From an uncultured Flavobacteriaceae bacterium (lineage in GTDB: Bacteria; Bacteroidota; Bacteroidia; Flavobacteriales; Flavobacteriaceae): a stretch of DNA of 64,000 nt. Positions 25,807-35,940 of this stretch are shown here, piece by piece (position 1 is the first letter of the stretch; every line of letters begins with the position of its first letter). The stretch lies in assembly GCA_905381055.1 (NCBI GenBank), contig CAJPUR010000015.1, positions 19,071-83,070 on the forward strand, given 5' to 3'. The notes beneath the pieces are model-generated. The model searched no databases, was not told the origin of the DNA, and worked only from the letters and a program-made list of their open reading frames with translations. The position numbers were made by a program, and so were the translations under genes.

Positions 25807-28257
25807 TTAATAAGGATCAACATCTATTGAAACTCTTACTTGTCGGAAAAAGGAAACAGATTCAAAGCTTTTAATTGTTGAAGAAATTACTTTTTTTGTA
25901 CTTTCTCTATCACCAGTATCGTAATACTTTACAAGTATTTGTTTTAGAAATAAATTTCTAATTTTTGAAATTTCAGGAGAAACTGGACCTAATATTTTAT
26001 TTTTCAAATATTGCCTTAGGCAATTTACCATCCATACAGAACCAGAATCAACAATACTATAGTCTTTAGACTTTAATGTAATTTTAATTAGTCGATTAAA
26101 AGGAGGGTATAAATATTTAGTTCTTTCATTAATTTCATTATCATACATTCCTTGAAAATCATTATCAATTATTTGTTTTAGCAAGACACTACCTGGATTG
26201 AATGTCTGAATAATAACATGACCCCTTTCATTTGATCTTCCAGATCTTCCTGCAACTTGAATCAAAGTCTGAAAGGATCTTTCGTGAGCTCTAAAATCAG
26301 GAAAATTTATAAGACTGTCAGCTTTTATAACCCCAACTAATCCAACTTCTCTGAAATCTAAACCTTTAGTTACCATTTGAGTACCAACTAAAATTTTAAT
26401 CTCACCTTCAACAAACTTTTTTATTATTTTTTCAAAAGATTTTTTACCACGGGTTGTGTCCCAATCCATTCTTGCTACACTCACTTTTGGAAAAAAATCT
26501 TGAATTTGTTCTTGAATTTGCTGAGTTCCAACACCTTTGGAATTCAAATCATTAAATCCACAAGAATCACATTTAGTTGGTTTAACTAATTTATAACCAC
26601 AATAATGACACTTCATTTCATTATTGTATTGATGATAAGTTAAAGAAACGTCACAGTTAATGCATTGAGGAATGTTTCCACATTTTACACATTCTAAAAT
26701 AGGAGAATAACCTCTTCTATTTTGAAATAAAATTATTTGTTTATTTTTCTTTAAATTATAATTAATTTCATCTAATAACTCTTTCGAAAAAAAACCTGTC
26801 ATTTTATTTTCACTATAGGATCTTTTCAAATCAATACAACTTATTTTTGGCATTCTTACTCCACCATATCTCTCCAATAATTCAACATATTCATATTTAC
26901 CTTTTTTTGTATTATAAAATGACTCAATTGATGGAGTAGCAGAACCAAGTAATACTTTAATGCTGAAGCAATGACCCATGTAAACTGCTAAATCTCTTGC
27001 ATTATATCTTGGTGATGGGTCGAATTGTTTAAATGAATTGTCATGCTCTTCGTCAACAATTATTAAACCTAATTCCCTAAATGGCAGTAAAATTGAAGAT
27101 CTTGCTCCAAGTATTATTTGTGCCTTTTTGTTATTTTCATTTATTAACTTCCACATTTCTACTCTTTCATTATTAGAATATTTAGAATGGTAAACAATTA
27201 CCCTGTCCCCAAATCGATTTTGAAGCCTATAAATCATTTGAGAAGTAATTGAAATTTCAGGAACCAAATAAAGTATTTGTTTTTTTTGATTTAATTTATC
27301 ATTTATTAATTCATTATAAATTTCTGTTTTACCAGAGGAAGTGACTCCTTTTAGAAGCACAATATTTTTTTTTCTAAATTTTTTATTTATTTGAATTAAA
27401 CATTTTAATTGAGGTTTTGATAATTTTATTTTTTGTTTTTTCTGAATATCTGAAAAAATCACTCTATCCTTTTGAAAATATTTTTCTTTAATAATTCCCT
27501 TCCCAATAAGGCTTTTAATGCTGGACAAACCAGCTCCAGATTTTTTTTTCAATAAACTTGAATTTATCCAACTTTTTTCATCAATGTTTGATTTTAAAAT
27601 AAATTCAATAATATTTTTTTGTTTTGGATATCTTGACAATTCTCCAATAATCTTATTACTTTTCTTTTTACTTATATATATATCATTGAGTTTATAGTAT
27701 TTAACATATCTGGGGTTATATTTGTTTATTAATTCAATTTGTGATTCTATATATCCTTTTGAAATCATTTGATTCAAAATTGGCATTGATTTTTTTTTAA
27801 AAAGTATTTTATTAATTTGATTTAACCTTAGTTCCTTTTTTTGGAGGGCTTCATAAATTATAAACTCATCGTCAGAAAATGAGTTAATAATACTCTTTTC
27901 AACTGATTTATTTTTAAAAACAGTTTCACTTGAAAAAAATAACCCGCTAGGTAATGAAGCTCTCATAACATCTCCAATATTACATAAATAATAATCCGAA
28001 ATCCAATTCCATATTTTAATTTGATCTTCAGTAACTAAGGGTTTTTCTTCAAAAATGAATTCAATTTTTTTTGGTTTGTATGAACTTGGATAAAGCTCAT
28101 GTTTTTTCACTACAACTGAAGTATATAACTTGCTCTTGCCAAATGGGACAATAACCCTATGACCAATAACTAAAAAATCAAATTCTTCTTTTGAAACAAT
28201 ATAGGTGAACGGTTTGGGTAAAGAAACTGGAACTATAACATCAATAAAATAATTCAT
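25807..28257 (-). CDS. priA: Primosomal replication restart helicase PriA
   Basis: A superfamily 2 3'-5' DNA helicase that rebuilds stalled replication forks. The 816-residue protein has the N-terminal 3'-binding domain (IVPVSLPKPFTYIV, RVIVPFGKSKLYTSVV), Walker A in LLKGVTSSGKTEIYN, the DEEH box (IIVDEEHDNSFKQ), and the zinc-binding insertion with Cys pairs in CVKCGNIPQCINCDVSLTYH, CHYCG and CDSCG. Helicase motifs V and VI are VGTQMVTKGLDF and QVAGRSGR. It overlaps the stop of the YihY gene by one base. Confidence 0.95.
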   Translation of the reverse strand: MNYFIDVIVPVSLPKPFTYIVSKEEFDFLVIGHRVIVPFGKSKLYTSVVVKKHELYPSSYKPKKIEFIFEEKPLVTEDQIKIWNWISDYYLCNIGDVMRASLPSGLFFSSETVFKNKSVEKSIINSFSDDEFIIYEALQKKELRLNQINKILFKKKSMPILNQMISKGYIESQIELINKYNPRYVKYYKLNDIYISKKKSNKIIGELSRYPKQKNIIEFILKSNIDEKSWINSSLLKKKSGAGLSSIKSLIGKGIIKEKYFQKDRVIFSDIQKKQKIKLSKPQLKCLIQINKKFRKKNIVLLKGVTSSGKTEIYNELINDKLNQKKQILYLVPEISITSQMIYRLQNRFGDRVIVYHSKYSNNERVEMWKLINENNKKAQIILGARSSILLPFRELGLIIVDEEHDNSFKQFDPSPRYNARDLAVYMGHCFSIKVLLGSATPSIESFYNTKKGKYEYVELLERYGGVRMPKISCIDLKRSYSENKMTGFFSKELLDEINYNLKKNKQIILFQNRRGYSPILECVKCGNIPQCINCDVSLTYHQYNNEMKCHYCGYKLVKPTKCDSCGFNDLNSKGVGTQQIQEQIQDFFPKVSVARMDWDTTRGKKSFEKIIKKFVEGEIKILVGTQMVTKGLDFREVGLVGVIKADSLINFPDFRAHERSFQTLIQVAGRSGRSNERGHVIIQTFNPGSVLLKQIIDNDFQGMYDNEINERTKYLYPPFNRLIKITLKSKDYSIVDSGSVWMVNCLRQYLKNKILGPVSPEISKIRNLFLKQILVKYYDTGDRESTKKVISSTIKSFESVSFFRQVRVSIDVDPY

Positions 28258-29195
28258 TATAATTTATCCTTTAATGAGGATTGATTTTTTAGTTTGTTCA
28301 AACTTGCATTTAATTCAAAGCCCAGCAATAGTAAAATTGAATTTATCCAACAAAATAACATAAAAATCAAAAGAGCTCCAATAGAACCATAAAGTTGATT
28401 ATAATTTGAAAATTTTTCAATGTAAATTCCAAATATGTATGCACTTATAACTATGAGAAAAGTTGTCATCAAAGCACCAGGTGAAAAAAATTTTTGGATT
28501 TTACCCTCTAGTGTTCCAAAATAATATAAAATAGAGATTGAAAAATAAGTTAATAAAATAAAGAAAAAAGTTTGTCCTAGTCGAATAGAATTTAACTGGT
28601 TAGGAAGAAAATTTTTTAAATTTTGTAATATATATATTTCGTAATAAATAAAAACGACAACGGCAAAAAGCAACAAAAATCCTAATAAAATTCCTACACA
28701 TACTGATAAAAAATATTGCTTAAAAAAAGACCTCGTCAACTCAACGTTATATGACTCTTCAAAACTTACAAAAATAGAATTTACACCATTAGCAGTTAAA
28801 AAAATTGATAAAATGAAGACTGATGAGAGAAGTCCTTTTCTCTGCTGAGACTGAATATCTAAAAAGATATCTGAAAAAAATAAATGCGTCTCTTTAGGAA
28901 GAAGTAACTCTATAAAATTAAATACAAAAGTATCTAAGTTATCAATTGGAATAAATGGAATAAGATTTAAAATAAAAAGTAAAAAAGGGAATAAAGCCAT
29001 AAAAAAACTAAATGAAATACTTCCTGCCCTAGCTGTTAATGTTCCGTTAATAATTCCATCGATATAAATCTTAGCTAAATCATATAAAGACAAGCCATTT
29101 AAACCAGGAATATTAATTATCTTAAAAAAATAACTTATTTTTCTAAAAATTTGTGAGGACTTGAACTTTTCTATCATATTACTCATATAAAACAA
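28257..29195 (-). CDS. YihY/BrkB-family inner-membrane protein
   Basis: A 312-residue protein with about six hydrophobic segments, of the YihY/virulence factor BrkB family (formerly misnamed RNase BN). Diagnostic parts are GSISFSFFMALFPFLLFIL, VNSIFVSFEESYNVE, SIRLGQTFFFILLTYFSISILYYFGT (quoted in part) and the end region YNQLYGSIGALLIFMLFCWINS. The C-terminal tail is polar. Function is unknown. Alternative Met starts at residues 4 and 7 are possible. It is cotranscribed with priA by overlap. Confidence 0.9.
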   Translation of the reverse strand: MFYMSNMIEKFKSSQIFRKISYFFKIINIPGLNGLSLYDLAKIYIDGIINGTLTARAGSISFSFFMALFPFLLFILNLIPFIPIDNLDTFVFNFIELLLPKETHLFFSDIFLDIQSQQRKGLLSSVFILSIFLTANGVNSIFVSFEESYNVELTRSFFKQYFLSVCVGILLGFLLLFAVVVFIYYEIYILQNLKNFLPNQLNSIRLGQTFFFILLTYFSISILYYFGTLEGKIQKFFSPGALMTTFLIVISAYIFGIYIEKFSNYNQLYGSIGALLIFMLFCWINSILLLLGFELNASLNKLKNQSSLKDKL

Positions 29196-29283
29196 ATTTA
29201 CTGATCTATAATTTTATAACATAGATACTTTTAGATGAAAAATAAATTTTTAAAATAAATAATAAACTAAATTATTAAAAATC

Positions 29284-29751
29284 ATGAATTTAATTTTGAT
29301 TTGTATTGGCAAAACCGAACAAAAAGAAATTGATTCATTAATAAATATTTATAAAAATAGATTAATTCACTACTGTGATTTTTCTATGATTGAAATACCA
29401 AAATTAAAAAATAAAAAAACCTCTATTATTGAGCAAAAAAATAAAGAAGGTGAATTAATTGAAAAACATTTGAAAAATGACGACTTAATAGTTTTATTAG
29501 ATGAAAAAGGCAAAAAATATTCTTCTAAAGAATTTTCCTTTTTTTTAAATAAAATTTTAATTTCTGGGTCAAAAAGGATAGTTTTTGTTGTAGGTGGACC
29601 ATATGGGTTTTCAAAACATATTTTATTAAAATATAAAAATCAAATCTCTCTATCAGAGATGACTTTCCCTCACCAATTGATAAGACTTTTTTTTATTGAA
29701 CAACTATATAGAGGGTTCACCATTTTGAAAAATCACCCCTATCACAATTAA
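29284..29751 (+). CDS. rlmH: 23S rRNA (pseudouridine-1915-N3)-methyltransferase
   Basis: A SPOUT-class knotted methyltransferase acting on helix 69 of 23S rRNA in assembled ribosomes. The 155-residue protein has LILICIGKTEQKEID at the N-terminus, LLDEKGKKYSSKEFSFFL in the middle, FVVGGPYGFSKHIL forming the SAM-binding knot, and LSEMTFPHQLIRLFFIEQLYR with ILKNHPYHN at the end, all invariant family features. It is divergent from the YihY gene and two bases from rdgB. Confidence 0.96.
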   Translation: MNLILICIGKTEQKEIDSLINIYKNRLIHYCDFSMIEIPKLKNKKTSIIEQKNKEGELIEKHLKNDDLIVLLDEKGKKYSSKEFSFFLNKILISGSKRIVFVVGGPYGFSKHILLKYKNQISLSEMTFPHQLIRLFFIEQLYRGFTILKNHPYHN

Positions 29752-29753
29752 TA

Positions 29754-30338
29754 ATGGAAATAGTTTTTGCAACTAAAAATAAAAATAAAATTAAGGAGAT
29801 AAAATTATTATTACCTAAAAAATTTAAAATATTCAATCTTGATGAAATTGGTTTTAAAGAAGATATTATAGAATACGGAAAGACTATTGAAGAAAATGCA
29901 ATAATAAAAGCTGATTTCATTTCAAATAAATTTTCAATTGATTGTTTTGCTGATGATTCAGGTCTTGAAATTGAAGCTCTGAATGGAGATCCTGGAGTTT
30001 TTTCAGCTAGATATGCTGGAACTCCTAAAAATGACCTAAATAATATAAGAAAAGTATTAAAATTAATAAGTAAAAAACGTAATAAAAAAGCTCAATTTAG
30101 AACTGTTATTGCATTGAAAACAAAATACATTTCTAAAACTTTTGAAGGAATCTTAAAAGGAACAATATCAAAAGAAATTATAGGTTCTAATGGATTTGGA
30201 TATGATCCGATTTTTATACCAAATGGTAGCTCAACTACTTTAGGGGAATTTAAAAGTAGTATGAAAAATATGATTAGTCATAGATCTATTGCAGTTAATA
30301 AATTAATAAATTTTCTAAACTCTAATAAAATAGTTTAA
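29754..30338 (+). CDS. rdgB: Non-canonical purine NTP pyrophosphatase (RdgB/HAM1)
   Basis: Hydrolyses ITP, dITP and XTP to monophosphates and so keeps deaminated purines out of nucleic acids. The 194-residue protein has the substrate loop FATKNKNKIKEIK, the catalytic DDSGLEIEALNGDPGVFSARYAG (quoted in part: DSGLEIEALNGDPG), the SNGFGYDPIFIP motif and the C-terminal SHRSIAVNKL. All are family-invariant. It starts three bases after rlmH, indicating one transcript. Confidence 0.95.
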   Translation: MEIVFATKNKNKIKEIKLLLPKKFKIFNLDEIGFKEDIIEYGKTIEENAIIKADFISNKFSIDCFADDSGLEIEALNGDPGVFSARYAGTPKNDLNNIRKVLKLISKKRNKKAQFRTVIALKTKYISKTFEGILKGTISKEIIGSNGFGYDPIFIPNGSSTTLGEFKSSMKNMISHRSIAVNKLINFLNSNKIV

Positions 30339-30374
30339 ATCTAACAACTAATAATTTTAATTACATTAAAAGCT

Positions 30375-30382
30375 TACCTTTG
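30375..30382 (+). promoter_or_regulatory. Possible -7 promoter element of the DEAD-box gene
   Basis: TACCTTTG matches TAnnTTTG and is only five bases before the ATG at 30388, so a transcript from it would be leaderless. No clear -33 TTG is visible; treat as weak. Confidence 0.35.
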
Positions 30383-30387
30383 AGGCT

Positions 30388-32106
30388 ATGAGAAAATTCC
30401 AAAAACTTGGTGTAAACGATTTGTTGGTAAAATCAGTTGAAAATTTAGGATATGACTCCCCTACAGAAGTTCAAAGTAAGGTAATACCAATATTATTAAA
30501 CAAAGAATCTGATATAGTTGCTCTTGCTCAGACTGGGACTGGAAAAACTGCAGCATTTGGACTTCCTATTCTTCAAAAAATTGATTCTTCTAGTAAAAAT
30601 ACCCAGGGACTAATATTATCACCAACTAGAGAATTATGTCTTCAAATCACTGAAGATTTAAAGACATATTCAGAATTTATTAAAGGGTTAAATATTGTAG
30701 CTGTTTATGGGGGTGCTTCAATAACTGAGCAATCAAAAAAAATTAAAAAAGGTGCTCAAATAATAGTAGCTACTCCAGGTAGAATACTAGATATGATAAA
30801 ACGTGAAATAATTAATATCTCAAAAATAGAATATTGTGTTTTAGATGAAGCTGATGAAATGTTAAATATGGGATTTTATGAAGAAATGAAAAATATTTTA
30901 TCATTTACACCAAAGGATAAAAGTACTTGGCTGTTTTCAGCTACTATGCCCAAAGAAGTTTCATCAATTGCAAAAAAATTCATGTATGAACCATTAGAAG
31001 TAGTAATTGGTTCAAAAAATGCTGGTACAAAAAATGTTTCTCATGAATATTATATTGTTAATGGAAGAGAAAGGTACCAAACATTAAAAAGACTTACAGA
31101 TTTTAACCCTTTAATTTTTTCTGTAATTTTTTGTAGAACAAAAAGAGACACTCAAAAGGTTTCTGAAAAACTAATTGATGATGGTTATAGTGCTGGAGCA
31201 TTACATGGGGATTTAAGTCAAAACCAGAGAGACTTAATAATGAAATCATTTCGAAATAAACAAATTCAAATGCTTGTTGCAACTGATGTTGCAGCCCGAG
31301 GTATTGATGTCGATAATATTACTCATGTAATAAATTATCAATTACCTGATGAAATTGAAACCTATACCCACAGAAGTGGAAGGACAGGTAGAGCAGGAAA
31401 GATAGGAGTTTCAATTATTATTATTACTCAAAGTGAATTAAGAAAAATAAAATCAATTGAAAAACTTATTCAAAATAAAATTTTACAAAAAAATATACCA
31501 AGTGGAGAAGAAATTTGTCTCATTCAACTTAATCACTTAGCAAAAAAAATTAATGATGCAAAAGTGAATTCAGAAATAAATCCATTCATTTCTGAATTCA
31601 AAAAAGAAATAAATCATCTATCTAAAGACGAATTAATTCAAAAATTAGTTTCAGTTGAATTTTTACGTTTTCATAAATATTATAAAAATTCAAAAGATCT
31701 TAATCTTTCTATATCCTCAAACTCGTTAATTGAATCTAAGTCAAACAAAAAAAATAGTATTCGTTTCTTTTTAAATATCGGGAAAAAAGACGATTTCAAC
31801 TGGATGACTCTTAAAGATCTTATAAAAGAGAATAGTAAATTGAGTAATGAAGAAATTTTCCATGTCGATGTTATGGAAAATTTTTCATTTTTTAACACTT
31901 ATAAAAAATTTAAATCGAAAGTAATTTCATCTTTATCTGAAGTCAAAATTAATAATAGAAAAATCAAAATTGAATTATCAAATAGTCCTTCAAAAAAAAA
32001 GAAATTTGATAAAAAAAGAATTAAAATAAGTTCGTCCAAAGAAAAATCAGTTTCAAAAAGAAAAAAATCGAAATATTTGGGTTTTGGAAGAAAAACAAAA
32101 TTTTAA
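30388..32106 (+). CDS. DEAD-box ATP-dependent RNA helicase with DbpA-like RNA-binding domain
   Basis: A 572-residue RNA helicase acting in ribosome assembly or mRNA decay. RecA-like domain 1 has the Q motif, AQTGTGKTAAFGLP, PTRELCLQI, DEADEML and SAT; domain 2 has IFCRTKRDTQ, DVAARGIDV and HRSGRTGRAG. A DbpA-type RRM-like domain lies at about 460-540 (FFLNIGKKDDFNWMTLKDLI), followed by a Lys/Ser-rich basic tail. The tail and domain order resemble CsdA/DeaD of Bacteroidota; which rRNA it acts on is unknown. It is 49 bases downstream of rdgB. Confidence 0.93.
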   Translation: MRKFQKLGVNDLLVKSVENLGYDSPTEVQSKVIPILLNKESDIVALAQTGTGKTAAFGLPILQKIDSSSKNTQGLILSPTRELCLQITEDLKTYSEFIKGLNIVAVYGGASITEQSKKIKKGAQIIVATPGRILDMIKREIINISKIEYCVLDEADEMLNMGFYEEMKNILSFTPKDKSTWLFSATMPKEVSSIAKKFMYEPLEVVIGSKNAGTKNVSHEYYIVNGRERYQTLKRLTDFNPLIFSVIFCRTKRDTQKVSEKLIDDGYSAGALHGDLSQNQRDLIMKSFRNKQIQMLVATDVAARGIDVDNITHVINYQLPDEIETYTHRSGRTGRAGKIGVSIIIITQSELRKIKSIEKLIQNKILQKNIPSGEEICLIQLNHLAKKINDAKVNSEINPFISEFKKEINHLSKDELIQKLVSVEFLRFHKYYKNSKDLNLSISSNSLIESKSNKKNSIRFFLNIGKKDDFNWMTLKDLIKENSKLSNEEIFHVDVMENFSFFNTYKKFKSKVISSLSEVKINNRKIKIELSNSPSKKKKFDKKRIKISSSKEKSVSKRKKSKYLGFGRKTKF

Positions 32107-32168
32107 TATAATTTATTTTTTTTAATTTAATTTTGAATTAAATCAGGACTTCAAGATTATTTATAATT

Positions 32169-32945
32169 ATGAAAAAGAAATCATTTATTTTCTTATATTT
32201 TTTTTTATTAAGCTTCAATTTTATTTATTCCCAAATAGATAAATCAAGATTCATTCTTAAAGGAGTAGTCGAAAATGAATCAGATAATAATAAAATGTCA
32301 GGGGTTCACATAATTAATTTGAACCAAGTCTATGGAGTAATTTCTGATTTAAATGGAGAATTTAATATACCTGTAAATATAAATGACACTATTTATTTTT
32401 CATATATAGGATTCAAGCCTCTTAAAATTCCAGTTACAAACGACATAGTTAAATTTAAAAACACCAAGTTTCAACTTACTGAACTTGCTTATGCATTAGA
32501 AGAAGTTATTATAAAACCCTATCAATTAACTGGCTATTTAGAAGTTGACGTTAGAAATGTTCCAATTAATCCTGCTGGAAGATATAGGATTGCAGGACTC
32601 CCTAATTCTGGTTATGAGGCAGGTAATAGAAACAAATCATCTATTTCTAAAGCGATTAGTGCTATATTTAACCCAACTGATTTTTTATATAATTTATTTG
32701 GTAAAAATCCAAAACAAATGAGAAAATTAAAAAAGATGAGAGAGGATAATGAAATTAAAAATTTATTATCTACTAAATTTAACAGGGAGATTCTAATACA
32801 ATTATTAAAAATTAAAATTTTTGATATAGAAGAAATCTTAAGAAACTGTAATTACTCTAACTCATTTATAAAGGAAGCTAATGATCTACAAATTTTGGAA
32901 GCAATTAGTAATTGTTATGAAGAGTATAAGGTTTTGAAACTTTAA
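32169..32945 (+). CDS. Secreted carboxypeptidase-regulatory-like (CarboxypepD_reg) domain protein
   Basis: A 258-residue exported protein. A signal peptide is evident (KKKSFIFLYFFLLSFNFIYSQ). Residues about 28-110 form the beta-sandwich found at the N-terminus of SusC-like receptors: LKGVVENESDNNKMSGVHI, VISDLNGEFNIPV, SYIGFKPL. The remaining helical part (about 130-258) has no recognisable domain. No TonB plug or barrel follows, so it is a free-standing periplasmic or surface-attached protein. Function unknown. Confidence 0.82.
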   Translation: MKKKSFIFLYFFLLSFNFIYSQIDKSRFILKGVVENESDNNKMSGVHIINLNQVYGVISDLNGEFNIPVNINDTIYFSYIGFKPLKIPVTNDIVKFKNTKFQLTELAYALEEVIIKPYQLTGYLEVDVRNVPINPAGRYRIAGLPNSGYEAGNRNKSSISKAISAIFNPTDFLYNLFGKNPKQMRKLKKMREDNEIKNLLSTKFNREILIQLLKIKIFDIEEILRNCNYSNSFIKEANDLQILEAISNCYEEYKVLKL

Positions 32946-32994
32946 ATTCTAATTTTTTAATGTTAATAATTCTTATTCATTAATTTAAGAACTG

Positions 32995-33002
32995 TATCTT
33001 TG
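32995..33002 (+). promoter_or_regulatory. -7 promoter element of purB
   Basis: TATCTTTG fits TAnnTTTG, 19 bases before the purB ATG. The -33 region lacks a clear TTG. Confidence 0.45.
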
Positions 33003-33021
33003 TATTAATATATATAATTAG

Positions 33022-34365
33022 ATGAAACTAAACACTCTAAATGCAATTTCCCCTATCGATGGAAGGTATAGAAATAAGACAAAATCTTTAGGAGATTTTT
33101 TTTCTGAGGAAGCATTAATTAAATACCGTGTTCTTGTGGAAATTGAATATTTTATTTCTTTATGTATTTTACCTTTACCTCAATTAAAAGATTTTAATAA
33201 TTCATTATTTGAAGAACTCAGATCTATATATGAGCATTTTAGCTCTAATGATGCAAAGTTGGTTAAAGAAATTGAATTAGAGACTAATCATGATGTTAAA
33301 GCTGTTGAATATTTTTTAAAAAAAGAATTTGATAGACTTGATATAAGTGAATTTAAAGAATTCATCCATTTTGGATTAACTTCTCAAGATATAAATAACA
33401 CTGCTATCCCCCTTTCAATCAAAGAAGCTGTTGAAAAAGTATATCTTCCTAATTTAAATATTTTAATTGAAACAATTGAAAAAATTTCAGATGACTACAA
33501 AAATGTTACAATTTTAGCTTTCACCCATGGTCAACCTGCTTCACCTTCAAAATTGGGAAAGGAACTAAAAGTTTTTATTGAAAGATTTAAATTACAAAAG
33601 AAAGATTTACTTAAAATACCTAATTCTGCAAAATTTTCTGGAGCAACTGGAAATTTTAATGCTCATCATGTTGCTTATCCCGAAATTAATTGGAAATCAT
33701 TTGGTAAAAAGTTTATTGAGGAAAAATTAAAATTAAAATTTTCATTCCCAACTACACAAATAGAACACTATGATTTCATGGCCTCTTTGTTCTCTGCATT
33801 GAGCAGAATTAACAATATTCTAATTGATCTTAATAGAGATTTATGGACATATATTTCAATGGATTATTTCAAGCAGAAAATTAATGAAAATGAAATAGGA
33901 TCTTCAGCTATGCCTCATAAAATTAATCCAATTGATTTTGAAAACTCTGAAGGAAATCTAGGAATAGCAAACTCTTTATTTAATTTTTTTTCAAATAAGT
34001 TGCCTATTTCAAGACTACAAAGAGACCTTACTGACAGTACTGTATTAAGAAATGTAGGAGTTCCATTTGGACATACTGTCATAGCTTTTCAATCTTCAGT
34101 AAATGGATTAAAAAAATTAGTATTGAACAAAGAAAAAATAAATCAAGATTTGAATGAAAACTGGTCAGTTGTAGCTGAAGCAATACAAACAGTATTGAGA
34201 AGAGAGGGATACTCAAACCCATATGAGTCTCTTAAAGAATTAACGAGAACTAATAAAGTTATAACTAAAGATTCAATTAAGATTTTTATTGATAAATTAG
34301 ATATAGATTCTAAAATAAAAGCCGAGTTAAAAAAGATTTCACCATTTAACTACTCAGGAATTTAA
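33022..34365 (+). CDS. purB: Adenylosuccinate lyase
   Basis: Cleaves SAICAR and adenylosuccinate in purine synthesis. The 447-residue protein is of the longer E. coli-like class, with LNAISPIDGRYRNKTKSL at the start, the ETNHDVKAVEYFL segment, HFGLTSQDINNTA, TRAFTHGQPASPSK-like FTHGQPASPSKLG, and the fumarase-superfamily signature GSSAMPHKINPIDFENSEG near residue 290. RDLTDSTVLRN follows. Complete and typical. Confidence 0.96.
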   Translation: MKLNTLNAISPIDGRYRNKTKSLGDFFSEEALIKYRVLVEIEYFISLCILPLPQLKDFNNSLFEELRSIYEHFSSNDAKLVKEIELETNHDVKAVEYFLKKEFDRLDISEFKEFIHFGLTSQDINNTAIPLSIKEAVEKVYLPNLNILIETIEKISDDYKNVTILAFTHGQPASPSKLGKELKVFIERFKLQKKDLLKIPNSAKFSGATGNFNAHHVAYPEINWKSFGKKFIEEKLKLKFSFPTTQIEHYDFMASLFSALSRINNILIDLNRDLWTYISMDYFKQKINENEIGSSAMPHKINPIDFENSEGNLGIANSLFNFFSNKLPISRLQRDLTDSTVLRNVGVPFGHTVIAFQSSVNGLKKLVLNKEKINQDLNENWSVVAEAIQTVLRREGYSNPYESLKELTRTNKVITKDSIKIFIDKLDIDSKIKAELKKISPFNYSGI

Positions 34366-34405
34366 TTTTTTTATTCTATCTAAATTAATTTAAAAAAATA
34401 GAGCT

Positions 34406-35938
34406 ATGGAAATCAAAATGATGAATTATTTTAAAAAAGGATTTTTTTTCAATTATAAATTCAAAATTATAATTGTGATAAACATGTTTATTATTTCTTG
34501 TTCTAATGATCCAGATGATTATATCATAAATTTCGTTCCTGATAACACTATTATAGTTGAAGAACCTGAATTACCTACAATTGAAAATTCAGCTTTTCTT
34601 GAAATCAATGATTTTATATGGGAAAATTTAAATCAATATTACTATTGGCAGGCTGATGTCCCAGACTTGAGTGATGAAAAAGAATCAAATCAAACAACTT
34701 ATATTGAATTACTTAATTCAAAAGACAATCCTAAAGAATTTTTTGAAAGTCTCAAATATAAAGATGATAGATATAGTTCAATAAACGAAGATTATAAAGA
34801 ACTTGAAAATCAATTACAAGGAATTTCTGCATCTAATGGTCTTGAATTTCAATTAACTTATGCTTGTTCAACATGTGACGAAATTGTAGGTTATGTGACT
34901 TATGTTCTTCCAAATTCAAATGCATCTGAACAAGATATAAAAAGAGGTGATTTTTTTGATGGTGTAAATAATACTAAACTTACTGTAAGTAACTATGTAG
35001 ATTTATTATTTAGCAACAAATTAAAATATACATTAAATATGGCTCAAGTTGACAACAATACAATTGTTTCAAGTAATAAAACTGTGCAACTTACTAAAGT
35101 TGAAAATTTTCAAGAAAATCCAATTCAATTTAATAAGATTTTAAATGTTCAAGATAAAAAAATTGGTTACTTAATGTACACAAGGTTTTTATCTAGTTAT
35201 GATGAAGAATTGATACAAGTATTTAATGATTTTTCAGATAACAATATTACAGATTTAGTAATTGATCTTAGGTATAACCCAGGGGGGCAAGTAAATACTT
35301 GTATATATTTAGCAAGCATGATAACAGGTCAATTCGTTGGTGAAGTCTTTTCTAAAGAAATATGGAATTCCAAAATGAATGAACTTATTAAGGAGGAATA
35401 TCCTCAAAGACTAGAAAATTTATTTACTGATAAAACTGACTCAGAAGATAATCCAATTTCTTTACCTGGATTAAATATGAGTGAAGTCTATTTTATAACC
35501 TCCCAATCGACTGCTTCAGCAAGTGAACTTTTAATAAATGGTTTAAAACCTTATATTAATGTGATTCAAATTGGAGATGTAACATTGGGAAAAAATGTTG
35601 GTTCCATTACCCTCTATGATTATATCGACAACAACAGTTTAACTAAAAATCCAAATCATAATTATGCAATGCAACCAATTGTTTTAAAAATTGCCAATAG
35701 TGAAGGTAACGCAGATTTTGTGAATGGATTATTACCTGACAAATCCATAAAAGAAGATAAATTTAATTTAGGAATAATAGGTGATGTTAATGAACCTATT
35801 CTTTCTGAAACACTTTCTAGAATTAACGGATCCTCAAAAAAAGTTAAAACACTTGATACTTTCGAATCAAAGTTATTGTTTAATCCAAATAACAGCAAAA
35901 AACAAATCATGTATGTTCAAGGTTTAAAGAAAAAATAA
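34406..35938 (+). CDS. S41-family serine peptidase, lipoprotein
   Basis: A 510-residue protein with an N-terminal hydrophobic stretch ending in FIISCSNDPDD, a lipobox with Cys about residue 30, so it is anchored to a membrane facing the periplasm or outside. The C-terminal-processing (S41) domain covers about 230-470: IGYLMYTRF, DLVIDLRYNPGGQVNTC, the nucleophile Ser in FITSQSTASASELLING, and the general-base Lys in GDVTLGKNVGS. A PDZ-like region around 150-230 precedes it. ATG codons at 34418 and 34421 are alternative starts. Substrates are unknown. It converges tightly on btuB. Confidence 0.9.
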   Translation: MEIKMMNYFKKGFFFNYKFKIIIVINMFIISCSNDPDDYIINFVPDNTIIVEEPELPTIENSAFLEINDFIWENLNQYYYWQADVPDLSDEKESNQTTYIELLNSKDNPKEFFESLKYKDDRYSSINEDYKELENQLQGISASNGLEFQLTYACSTCDEIVGYVTYVLPNSNASEQDIKRGDFFDGVNNTKLTVSNYVDLLFSNKLKYTLNMAQVDNNTIVSSNKTVQLTKVENFQENPIQFNKILNVQDKKIGYLMYTRFLSSYDEELIQVFNDFSDNNITDLVIDLRYNPGGQVNTCIYLASMITGQFVGEVFSKEIWNSKMNELIKEEYPQRLENLFTDKTDSEDNPISLPGLNMSEVYFITSQSTASASELLINGLKPYINVIQIGDVTLGKNVGSITLYDYIDNNSLTKNPNHNYAMQPIVLKIANSEGNADFVNGLLPDKSIKEDKFNLGIIGDVNEPILSETLSRINGSSKKVKTLDTFESKLLFNPNNSKKQIMYVQGLKKK

Positions 35939-35940
35939 CA

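Noticed and set aside
32123..32148. AT hairpin ATTTAATT...AATTAAAT after the DEAD-box gene as a terminator
   Set aside because: No T tract follows on the plus strand and the stem is all A/T, so it does not meet terminator criteria.
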